Below, one piece after another: positions 45,014 through 55,288 of a stretch of 64,000 nucleotides of DNA. Each line of letters starts with the position of its first letter. The stretch's first letter is position 1. A program made the translations under genes and the position numbers. The notes beneath the pieces were generated by a model. That model saw nothing but the letters and a program-made list of their open reading frames with translations, made no database searches and was not told the DNA's origin. The stretch is from Dichomitus squalens LYAD-421 SS1 (lineage: Eukaryota > Basidiomycota > Agaricomycetes > Polyporales > Polyporaceae), in NCBI RefSeq assembly GCF_000275845.1, contig NW_006766889.1:482775-546774 (forward strand), written 5' to 3'.

Positions 45014-45828
45014 TGTCGCGGTCGCGACGGTGAAAGCGCTAGAAGGGAAGTGAGTGCGTCGGGCGGTGGAAGGCGAAGTTAGTGCAACATTATGAGAGAC
45101 CGCATGATCTTGACTGCATCCGCGCGCAGAAGGCCACGGGTTTCACGTTGTCAGTGGAGATGTGTCAGTGATGTCCGTCCCCGCACTATTGAGCGTCAGG
45201 AGGGGACCATCAACCCCGAAGATGGCTTCCCGTCGTAGACGGCATGATGCATGTGAATTGAGACAGTGGCTATTGATCAGGTCATGAGTTGCGTTCCTCG
45301 TCATGGACGACGAGTTGGATTGACCTTAACCCAAACCATTGATGCGGGTCACTAAATGAGATGTGGGGACGTAGGCGCAGATGTCGGCTGGCAGTGTCCG
45401 GTAATGTAAGTACTGTAGCGGCGTCCGTCATCCGAGCCCGACCGGAGGCGCTACCCCGCATTACACAACGCTCGCGAAGACCCCATTCCCCATGGTCGGG
45501 AAAGGCCGATGCTCGATCGCGGAAGCTCCCGGCCAGGTACTGTACTGACCTGCGGATACAGTCGCTCGGCTCAACCAACGTTCGCGAGCGGCTTCATCCC
45601 GTTTCATCGAGACTCTTGACCATCAAGAGGCCGAAACTTACTATACCATCTTCGACTCAGCCAATCAATACGATGAACGTCATATGGGTCTAGTATGACT
45701 AGTGTACACCCAAAGGCTGATCGCGAACACTGGAGACAACGACTACCTAAAGCAGACATGAAAATTCGTCCAACAACACAGCATCAACTACGCGTACAAC
45801 AATGTGCGTCCAGAGACCACGATCGTTG
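45014..45828. other. Intergenic, about 800 bp
   Basis: Upstream of the GMC gene and downstream of Sen54. Short overlapping frames only, with no recognised gene. Confidence 0.35.
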
Positions 45829-47481
45829 TCACGACATAGGCCATTCCGTGAAAACGCCTTGCCCGAACCTGAAGAAGCTGATCGCCCCAGCATCCACTAC
45901 AGCAACAACAACCATCTTCTTCCCGGTCTTGAGCGAAGGGAAGGGGTTGGTCGGGCGGGGAGCTTTTGCCTTGTCATCCGCTTGTGACCATGGCCATACC
46001 CACACCCATACCCTGCTTGCTAGCGACGCCTGGCTGGACGCAGGTGTCAATGATGTTTGTGGAGCAGGAGTTTGCGTCGGAGCTGAGGCGGCCAGTTTTT
46101 GCTGAGCGAAGGACACTCGTTTGCGCGGGACGGGCGGCGGGAGCTCCGGCAGCTCTCCGAAAAGATCAGTGAGCTCAGAGATCGTTGGCATGGGGGTTGT
46201 TCGCGCGCTGTCGCAGGATGTAAGCCATTCGTTGGTCTGCAAGATAGTCAACTACGCACTTAACTACTACGACTTGGAAGTCGGGTGGTGGCGGAGCCGT
46301 CTTCTTTAAAGGAGTAGACGGCTTGTATAAGTTATAAAAGAGCCGATATGAAGATGCAGGTGCACTCGGTGTCTGTTGGATGTGGAGGGGAACGTCGTAT
46401 CCGGATGACAGGAAACGGAGGGATTTGAACAACGAAGCTACGAGGCTAATCGTTAGACTCCATAGAGCCGCGAAAGGGTAAGACTCACTATTGTCCATGT
46501 TATGATGGAGCCAACGACCAATAGTTATCGGTCGCCACCAGTCGCGTCCGCCAACGAATACTGGTACAAGCCGCGAAAGGAAAGAGGAGATCGAGCGGTA
46601 CAATCTGTTGAGAACAGACCCAAAAGCTTGTGTTGAACCAGCTGACGATGGTGTTGGGTAGTCCGGAGAGGGTGGTGTGGTCCTCGTAACGACATAACCC
46701 AGCCGTTTGAGATACGCGTAGACCTGACATGTCATCAGTGAGGCCGGCGTGGAGTGTCTTGACAGGACCACGCACCTGGTACCTCTCAAAGGTGAGATCC
46801 TCTGTCCCGATCATCTCCGTATAGGCCTGTTGAACAGACATAGGGATGCCTTCCAGATCATCGAGCAATTCGCTCTTTGGCAATGGCAGGTCCGTTGGGC
46901 TCCAACAGTACATCGCGCCTCTCTCCACCAAGTACAGCGCCTCTTCCGGGAGGAGTTCTAACCGTCTTTGTATCTTCTTCACGCTTTCAGACGTGGCGGA
47001 TGGCCTTGCGACAGAGTGACCCATAGTAATGAAATGAATGCCTCTCGCGACCGTAACGTGCGCCCGCTTCAGCTGCGGGTACCAGATGGCATGGCTCACA
47101 GACTTGCTGTGGGGGATGCTGAGTCTTTCTCAAGGGCGGCGAAAAGAATGACTTTACTTCGAGATGGTACGCGTCGCCTTTAGTGCCTCTAGCATGGCTG
47201 AACGCGATCGGTCGAGAACATGTCTTTGCAAACCGGACCCCCCGTGCGTGGTAGGTTCAAAATCCTTCTCTCCTCTCTTCGGTATCACAGGCCGCGCGGT
47301 GGAGAGACCACTATTCGCATAGCGTTAGACGCAGCGCGATTCTGTGTACGCGCGGGACTCACGGAATTTTCGTCCAATCCGGACCCTGGTCCTCGTCTCC
47401 GGAAGATTGCTCCTCTTCCTCCTTTTCTGCGTCTGCGCCTGGTTTGGGGGCTGATGTTGGTAGCTCTAAGTTGTCATCCAT
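45829..47481 (-). CDS. SEN54: tRNA-splicing endonuclease subunit Sen54
   Basis: Structural subunit of the heterotetrameric endonuclease (Sen2/Sen15/Sen34/Sen54) that removes introns from tRNA precursors. It starts MDDNLELPTSAPKPG followed by an acidic patch. Splicing rejoins TKIPGEKDFEPT, then LEALKATRTIS, AIWYPQLKRAHVTVARG, LELLPEEALYLVERGAMYCW, SVQQAYTEMIGTEDLTFERY and VYAYLKRLGYVVTRT (the Sen54 N-terminal domain). The C-terminal part has PLKKTAPPPPDFQVVVV, TTPMPTISELTDLFGELPELPPP and finally VVDAGAISFFRFGQG ending EWPMS. At least five exons. It is divergent from the SAM carrier gene, with 269 bp between the start codons. Confidence 0.92.
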
Positions 47482-47750
47482 AGCAAAGCGGACACCAGAG
47501 CTATAGAACGAGGAATAAACAGAGACGGTTAAAAGTCTACCCAACGCGAGGGAATGGGTGCAGGTCGCGAAGATGACTCTGGGCGGCAGACGCGCGACAG
47601 CGCGCGAGACGCGACTGACGCGACGCTCTCCTCTGCCACTCTTAAGCTTCATCTGCCACCTCTACTAGTGCTACTGGTCTCGGTCTTCCAGCACCGCACC
47701 GCAACTTGATTATTGCGCACGCAAGCGTCATAACAGCAGGGCTTCGGAGC
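47482..47750. promoter_or_regulatory. Shared promoter between SEN54 and the mitochondrial SAM carrier
   Basis: The 269-bp spacer separates two head-to-head start codons, so both promoters must overlap or abut. It is GC-rich with several CGCG steps and no clear TATA box, as is usual for housekeeping bidirectional promoters. Confidence 0.45.
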
Positions 47751-48884
47751 ATGTCTACCCCGTCAGCGCCGACTTTCTATCAGTCGTTAGTGGTATGGCT
47801 GTTGCACACCAGCTTTCGCGCCGTTCGTGCTAATCTAGTGGCAGGCTGGTGGTGCCGCAGGGACCGCTGTCGATCTGCTCTTCTTTCCCATCGACACGGT
47901 CAAAACTCGCCTACAGTCTTCGCAAGGCTTCATTCGCGCAGGGGGATTCAGAGGAGTCTACAAGGGCGTCGGGAGCGTAGTAGTCGGAAGTGCACCTGGA
48001 GGTACGCATGTACCCCACCTCATTGACTCTCTACACTTGTAAGCAGCTCAACATTTACACGTCACTTACAGCTGCTGTGTTCTTCTGCACCTACGACACG
48101 CTCAAAAAGACCCTTCCCCTACCGTCGGACTATGCCCCCGTGGCTCACATGATTTCGGCCTCCATCGGAGAAGTCGTATGTGCAATTATTGCTCATCGGG
48201 TGCTCCTACCTACTGAAGGCTTCAGTAATCTGTTAGGCGGCATGTTCAATACGCGTACCCACAGAAGTCATCAAAACGCGGATGCAGACTTCAACATATG
48301 GCGCAACTTCTTCCCTGACGGCAGCTCGACATGTCTTGTCTACTGAAGGCGTTCGTGGTTTCTACCGAGGTTTCGGGTCTACCATCATGAGAGAGGTCCA
48401 TATGTTGTCCTCGAGGTGCAATGCAAAACAGCACTAACCTCGGCAAGCAGATCCCCTTCACCTCGCTGCAGTTCCCGCTGTACGAGCTATTGAAACTGCG
48501 CCTGGCGAAGGTAGTTCACAGACCACTTCATTCTTACGAGGCCGCTGGTTGCGGTAGCATTGCCGGAGGCGTCGCGGCAGCGCTTACAACTCCACTAGAC
48601 GTGCTCAAGACACGAGTGATGCTCGACCTACGAGTTCGTACCGCCTAGTCTGGTGTTCTTATTGAGTTGTCGGACTCACGTTGTTGTTGCAGGACCCAAC
48701 AAAGCACGCGCATCCGTCGCTAGCGGCTCGGTTCCGCGACATTTATGTCAAGGAAGGTGTGAAGGCCCTGTTCGCCGGTATCGTTCCGCGGACATTGTGG
48801 ATCTCCGCAGGGGGTGCAGTGTTCCTCGGAGTGTACGAGCAAGTTATCCTGACATTGACGGGCGGGCCTCCGAAGTCAACCTAG
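47751..48884 (+). CDS. PET8: Mitochondrial S-adenosylmethionine carrier (Pet8/SLC25A26-like)
   Basis: Imports SAM into the mitochondrial matrix in exchange for S-adenosylhomocysteine. Three repeats with carrier signatures are visible: [20 protein letters not shown] and [10 protein letters not shown]. Typical intervening sequence includes [61 protein letters not shown] (the SAM-carrier signature, described across a splice join), and the last helix [11 protein letters not shown]. It starts [17 protein letters not shown] at 47751, joined across an intron, and ends PPKST at TAG 48882-48884. Five or more exons. Confidence 0.92.
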
Positions 48885-49143
48885 ATGGGAGTTACATCAT
48901 AGGTCCTACTGCACACTCACGCGCATCGATCACTAGAGTTCGGAACCAAATGCTTCTCATCGGGAAGCTAGCCACTCATCGCGCCCTTTAATCGTTCATA
49001 GATGCATTCGGAGTCTTATGGTACATTCCGGTTCGTACTACACTGCTGCATCGTACCTCACTTGCAGATACATATTATACAGGCTTCTCCTTGCTTTTTC
49101 CGACTACGATCGCGAACATGGGGAGCAATAATCTCGACCTTGT

Positions 49144-49794
49144 TCAGAGCGCCCTCTTCAAAGTATCTGAACCTCTTTTCAGCGGGCCGTCGCAGCCATC
49201 TACGTGAGACACTCACCCTTGATCTTCTGGCCAGTAGAACGCTCGTTGCCTGTGCCAGCGCCTTGGTCGTACTGCGACTGGTCGTAGTCATTGCCGTCCC
49301 CAAAGCCGCGACCGCCGCCGCCGCCTACGCCCCCGCTGGAGCGGGAGAATTGGTTGGCTTGTTGAGTGTCCTGCGCACCCGCGCCAGAGCCAGGGAACTG
49401 ATCCACGTTCCCGGCACCGTACGAATCTGTGCCGGTCGTGTTACCGGGATAGCCAGTGCTGCCGTAGTTGTCGCCTGCACCTGCGCTGGTCTGGTACTGG
49501 TCGCCTAGGGTGTCGCCGCGGCCGGCGCGGTCAAAACCCCCGCCGCCGCCGCTCAGGTTGTTGTCAAGGTTGCCCTGACCTTGGTTCTGGCCGCCACTAC
49601 CACTAAACTGGTCGGAGCCGAACGTCGACGTGTCGCTACCTGTGAGAATGTTTTGAGCATGTGGCGACACATGCGCGAGCAGAACGCGACGCACCAGTCT
49701 GTTGCTGTTGCCCGCCGAAGCCAGCATCAGGGCCCCCTGTGTTGGAGAAGTTGTTGGGGTCGCTGTTCCAGTCGTTGCCGCGGTTGTTGGACAT
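49144..49794 (-). CDS. Glycine/asparagine/glutamine-rich small protein of unknown function
   Basis: Starts MSNNRGNDWNSDPNNFSNTGG at 49794. A first intron (donor after GGQQQQT, acceptor before GSDTSTFGSDQF) leads to a long low-complexity exon with GGQNQGQGN, GGGGGFDRAGRGD and FPGSGAGAQD. The end is TGQKIKG; a probable second intron joins it to DTLKRAL and a TGA at 49144-49146. Related fungal proteins of this composition often carry a small stress-type C-terminal helix pair (CsbD-like KMKGxxEK), of which only TGQKIKGDTLKRAL might be a trace. Probably disordered; function unknown. Confidence 0.5.
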
Positions 49795-50508
49795 GTTGCG
49801 ATTTCAGGCGTGGATATGTGAAGGCGGTGCTGTGTCGTTGTTTGGGTTTGAGGGAGTGAAGCCAGCCAGCGAGGGTCTTATAACGCAGGATTGAATGAGG
49901 CTACTATGACGCACGCATGGGCATGCCCTAGACGTGAGGAGCAGTTTGGGTTTATGCCCGGCACTTGTGGTTCTCCGTCTTACCAACCCCTCTCGATGGG
50001 GGCATTCGAGCTCACCGGTTCCTGGGTTATGCGCTCGACCGGTGCAATAGGCCCCAATGGGGGACGGGTCTCCACTTTGTCACAGTGGAGGGATTATACC
50101 GCCGGGAATGCCAAACACAACCCACATACTACGCAATATGCGCGAATATGACGTATGCACCTGGCTGTTAGAACGTTGAACGTTCATCATCGCGATTGCA
50201 TTACTACGTAGGAGTCTAGGAAGGGATGGTACAAACGTGGGACATGTGACGTTGTACGTGGGGGAGCGCGTATACGAGGACGGTGTTCGATAGCAAAGCG
50301 AGAATAGCGCGGATAGCGGTTGTGAGGTAGGGATTTACAAGTGACGCGTTGTACAATGTATATAGAACTCCAAAGGATTCCAACCAACATACCACCCAAA
50401 CGAGAAGCGATAACACGAACACTGTCGTGCCACGGGAGCTTTAAGTGCGGAAACACCCACAGCGTAACGCCATGGGCAGAGGATGTGATGCGCACGCACA
50501 GGCGTACT
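49795..50508. other. Intergenic, about 700 bp
   Basis: Upstream of the glycine-rich gene and downstream of the RING gene. A minus-strand open frame (50187-50684) has no family motif and overlaps the RING 3' end. Nothing else is recognised. Confidence 0.35.
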
Positions 50509-52865
50509 CTAGTCGAGGTCGTCGGACGGGTTGTAGATTGACCAGTCAGGGACGCCTCCTGCTCCAGCCGAAGCATGCGGTAACGCAGATGCAACTCCCT
50601 GTGCTCCCCCGACAGGGTTAGCCGAATCATGGACGGAGATAGTGACAGTTGTAGCGACCCCCTCTGGCACGACAGTGACCTCATGCGTCCCTGTTACTGA
50701 CGGAGGAATTATGACCGTAGTCGAGGTCTCTTGCCGTCGTGTACTCGAATGGTGTCCTCTCCTCTCCAAATAGATGCGGAGAAGTTCGCGACTATGATAG
50801 TCTAGGTTGATGGGCGCATCGATAACCACGTCGTTCGGGGGCGGGTCATGAGAGACTGGCGTGCTGCGCAGATCCGCTGCGTGCTCAGCAGTCGTAGGCG
50901 AAGGCAGGATATCATTAGAAGAGGCCGCTTCCTCGCCCAAGAAACGCGATGCGATCTCCTGCCGCAGCAAGGCCATCTCGTCGTGCTCCCTTGCACCAAC
51001 GACCTCGGCGGCGCGCGATCCATGGGGTCCGAAGACGAGACTCCGGCCAACGCGATGTGGGGCGGCAGTGAAGAGGCCGGGAAACATGGGGGAAGGGGAA
51101 GGACGCGTCTGGGACTCCGGTCGACGAGGGGCCTCAGATGGGGGCACGGCAGGCGCAGACGGCGAACGGGTAGGCACGTCAGTGTTGTGCTCCGGTCGGG
51201 GGAGTTGGGCAATGAGATTTCCGACCCGTCGGCTACGCGCCTCCAAGTTGATGAACCGATGACGCATAACCTGGATATCTTCATACGCAGCCGTCATGTC
51301 GAAATCTCCCGTTTCGGGATCAAAGCCCCAACTCGGTGCCTCGTCAAGAATGTCGGAAAGCGGGGCGCCATCAGGTCGCGTAGGCCGGGGAGGTGCGGCA
51401 CCGCGAGCAAATATGCCTGTGCGGGTGTGTGGAGGCAGTGCAGGATCTGAAAACGTATGAGGCGTGGGCAGGGTTTACAGAATTAAGGACAGCTTACATT
51501 CAGGCATTACCACCTCAGGTCGCTTACGAGGCAAACCCGAGTTCTTAGCCCTCTCCTCTGCATCCAACCAGTCGCTCATGCTCTCCACTTGAGGGGGCCG
51601 CCATACACGCGCAGGCGGAGCGATATCAGCCTCAGAATTGGAGGAAGTAGTATCGCGGGAGCCCGTTGATGTTCCGAGGGTCAAGGAGTGTGGATCGATG
51701 TCGAACCTGCATGTTGGACAAGTCGTCTTCCGCGCAAGCCAAGGAAATAGGCAGTTCCTGTGGAAAAGATGCTTGCCTGAGCATGGGAATGCAACGATGT
51801 GGTTTGGTTCGTGATCAAATGGGAGAAAGGCGAACACCTCGAGCAGGCGGGCTGCCTCTCCAGCATCCGAGGATTTGTCGATTAGGTCGTCTCGACAAAC
51901 CGCGCAGCCGTCCAAGTCTTCACCATCGGTCGACCTCAGCTTCTCGTACCGTAGAGCCAACGCTTCCGGAACAATCTCCATCCCCACTAGCAATGTCTCA
52001 GCCCGCTGAGGATCGTTGTCTATACCGGTTATACGTGCAGTCATCTCTGCAACCCAATCTGGCGGCCCTTGGACGCGATCATCGATGTCCGGTATCATTC
52101 CCCTCTGCTTTTATCCACTCAGTGCTGGGGCCACGGGTAAACCACGTGCTCACTCACCGCTCTCTCAAGCAGGTCCCTATACGACTGCCACGGGAATCGT
52201 TCCAAGCCTGGTGTCAGGAGAGGCTCGGCATCTGTGAAGGCGTTTGGAACGGTCGCTCCCAGACTGCGAGGGGAATCGTCCTCGATCATACGAGCGATGC
52301 TTGCTTCATCCTCAGTTTCATCCAAGCTTTCATCATCGTCCCAGTCCGACTCGGATTCATTGATGTAGTCGTCATTTTCCTCGTCCGAGGAATCAGAAAC
52401 ACTCTGGAGAGAAGGAAGACTACTGTCGCTCTCTGCGCCATCGTCTTCATGGCGTGCAGCACCTCCAGCTGGCCGAGAACTTGTCCGGCGAGAGGAACCG
52501 GCATTGGCATGTGCGCTGCCAGCCTCAGAGAGGACGCCATTGGAAGGGGCGGAGGGGAAGTTCGACGTTGTCGCGGTAGAGGCGACATCCACGGCAGGTA
52601 CAGGTCTGGCTACGGGCGACGAGCCATCGTCTTCAAGCGGAGGAGGCTCTTCACCATCCAGCGGAGCCAGGTGGTCTTCGGGCGCATTGCTCGTAGAAGG
52701 TACATCATGGGGAGTCGGTTCGTCTTCCAAAGGCGGGAGGTCATTGTATGCCGATGGTGGATGATCGCGCACCTCGCTATCGTCACGGAGAGGTGGCGGT
52801 AGGAAATCGGGGTTCATGAGCATCTCGACTAAGCTGTCAGGCTCAGCGGGAGCGGTTTGCTGCAT
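50509..52865 (-). CDS. RING-H2 zinc-finger protein, putative E3 ubiquitin ligase, about 750 aa
   Basis: Three exons, 52865-52158, 52104-51498 and 51446-50509, join in frame (2253 nt). The N-terminal third is acidic and Ser/Pro-rich (DSSDEENDDYINESESDWDDD). The RING-H2 lies at about residues 285-345: CAVC, a 37-residue loop containing FLPFDHEPNHIVAFPC, then CSGKHLFHRNC and CPTC, giving C-x2-C..C-x3-H-x2-H-x2-C-x10-C-x2-C. Preceding it is WVAEMTARITGIDNDPQRAE. The C-terminus is Pro/Ser/Thr-rich. The frame can also start at ATG 52925, adding 20 residues. Expected to transfer ubiquitin with an E2; the substrate is unknown. It is head-to-head with the HDAC gene. Confidence 0.78.
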
Positions 52866-53174
52866 TGTTCTGGACTCGGCCCACACAGACCAACTCCTCG
52901 CCGTCCTATTGGGAAACCGATCCATGGGGACGATGGTATGAAAACTTGCCAGTTAGACGGACAGCATACAAGAGAACAGAAATAAGCAGAGGTCGATGGG
53001 CGGCGTCGGAAGCGTTGGTAGAGCGGTTGGTACATCGGCTCGCGACACAACAATTCAGGTTCAGATGGTCTTCGTTGAAACTCCGAAAACCTCTCCGTGG
53101 ATTGCACCGCGTCGCGTCGCGCGAGCGCGTAGAGCGCTGCACAACACGAACCACACTCCAGTATTCAGGCCACC
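52866..53174. promoter_or_regulatory. Shared promoter between RING and HDAC genes
   Basis: The 309-bp spacer between divergent start codons. No clear TATA box. The HDAC ATG has a strong CCACCATGA context. If the RING gene starts at 52925 the spacer is 249 bp. Confidence 0.4.
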
Positions 53175-55288
53175 ATGACTCGGACGGCAGTTTTTCTGCA
53201 GAAGGCGTGTCTTCAGCACCGTTACATACGATCGCGAGACAGTTCAAACATCGTCGAACGGCCGGAACGACTCCGCGCCATCAACATTGGTCTTGCCGCG
53301 GCCATCGCGCGGTTAGAGGAGCATCCGTGCGAGACTGTGTCTCGCGGCCCCTCCAAGCAAGAACAGGACGCGGACGAGCTATCCGAAGCCTTTGGGGAAC
53401 TCCAGCTTACCACGGCATCGCGCGCTGATTCACTTTCACTTTCTCGTGTCCCAATATCGGTCGTCCAAAGCGAAGCGTCTGTTGATATTCTGAGCCATGC
53501 GGCCGTCAAGTTCGTTCATGGAGATATAGAGCGTGATGTATATCTCCAGAATCTGAAGCGTTGGGCTCTCGAGAGCCGGGACAAGGTGAACAAAGGCGAA
53601 AGCGAGATACCCGAAGGTTACTCACAAGGCGACCTCTATCGTGAGTGTATTCAAGCACGCGATGCCTGAGATTGACGTTGTTCCTAGTCTGCCCTGGTTC
53701 ATTTGATGCCATTCGAGGCTCCCTTGGAACCATCTGTGAAGCAGTCGACACTATTGTCGGGACTTCCCAATCGACCTTGGGAAGCTCAGATGGAGCTAAC
53801 AAACCATCTCGAGCATTTGTGGCAGTCCGTCCTCCAGGGCACCATTGTGGGGAGGCAAGCACGCCTTTGTAACATGGTCACAGAAGACTAGCTGATCCAA
53901 ATACTAGAACACACCCTCTGGTTTCTGTTTTGTGAACAATGTGGCAGTCGGTGCCGCACATGGTGCGTCTTCACCCGTGTACTGTTGAAAGCCTCAATAC
54001 TGATACACTTGCAGCGCACCTTCGACACAATATCAATCGCGTCGTAATCCTTGATATTGATCTACATCATGGTAGGCGTAAATGCTTGTGGGTACGAACC
54101 AATGACCAAACTGACCGAATACTCAGGAAACGGAACGCAATCTATCGCTTGGCAGATCAACGAAGAGACATACCGTCGACGACTCGAGGTGGAGGGTGGC
54201 GCCCCCCTAGGAAAGCCAGGTCTACAAATTTACTATGGCAGCATACACGATATCTTATCGTATCCTTGCGAGGACGGTAAACCTGAGTTGGTTCAAGCTG
54301 CTTCCATCTCTATTCACGGCCCTCACGGTCAGCACATTGAGAACGTCCACTTACGGCCGTATACCTCTGCGCAAGACTTCTGGGATAATCTGTACACGGG
54401 CCCATACTCGCGTCTTATCAAGAAGGCGGGCGAGTTTATCGACAACACTGGCGGAGCTGGAGAGGACGTTTTGGTCTTCATCAGGTCTGCTACCTTTCCC
54501 AATCGTCATTGCTAGATAAGGCTGACATGCCTCCACCTAGCTGTGGCTTCGATGCATGCGAACACGAGTTTGCTTCCATGTCGCGGCACCAGCGCAAGGT
54601 CCCAGTTTCGTTCTATCACCGCTTCGCGCGCGATGTCGGCGCATTCGCGGAGCGATATGCCAAAGGACGGCTGATCAGTGTTCTCGAAGGAGGGTACAGC
54701 GACCGCGCCCTAACGAGCGGCGCTATGGCGCATCTCGCCGGCCTGGTCGATAACGGCGATAGCGGCGTCGACGAAAGCTGGTGGAACCTCGAGAATCTTG
54801 TTGCTGTACGCCTTCTCGGCCCCATTAACCCTCTTGCTGATTCCCTGACACTTCCATGTTGATAGCTCGAAGCCGCTACCAAGAAACGACGACGCGGCCG
54901 CGCGTCCCCAACCGGACCATCTCCACCATGGCTGGCGCGCGCCCTCGAACTCTTCACTTCGATCGACTCCTCACACACGCTCGGGCCCCTGCCTCGCGCG
55001 CCCGTTCCCGCTTCGGACAGAACTCTGCGCGAACGCAAGCCGGGAAGCAGCAGTGGGCGACCAAGTCCCGCCACGTCCCCAGGGAGGAAGTCCGCCTCCG
55101 CGAAGTCCGGAGCAGCACGACGCCGGCTGAATGCGGCAGCGACCTCCGCCTCGTCCGCGTCGGACGAGAGCGACTTGACGGACGTTTCAAACGGGCCTGC
55201 GTCCGAGAAGGAAGCGGAGGGCGAGCCGGCGGCACCGAAGAAGTTGCCGCGGGTGATACTCAAACTGGGACCCGCACCCCCAACCTGA
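53175..55288 (+). CDS. HOS3: Class II-type histone deacetylase, Hos3-like
   Basis: Zinc-dependent lysine deacetylase. It starts MTRTAVFLQKACLQHRYIR; the early HDAC element VERPERLRAINIGLAAA is present. Core motifs after splicing: [57 protein letters not shown] (zinc ligands Asp and His), IHGPHGQHIENVHL, ISCGFDACEHEFASMSR and ISVLEGGYSDRAL. The C-terminal 150 residues are Ser/Arg/Pro/Lys-rich, ending PKKLPRVILKLGPAPPT at TGA 55286-55288. Introns include 53855-53907, which has a GC rather than GT donor. In yeast Hos3 acts outside the large HDAC complexes and at the bud neck/nuclear pore; the role here is inferred from the family. Confidence 0.9.
53855..53907 (+). other. GC-AG intron in the HDAC gene
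   Basis: The 53-bp intron starts GCAAGC and ends ACTAG. Splicing here joins HHCGE to [12 protein letters not shown], rebuilding the HDAC active-site block; reading through instead reaches a stop within about 20 bases. The donor context AG|GCAAG fits known GC-AG introns. Confidence 0.8.
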
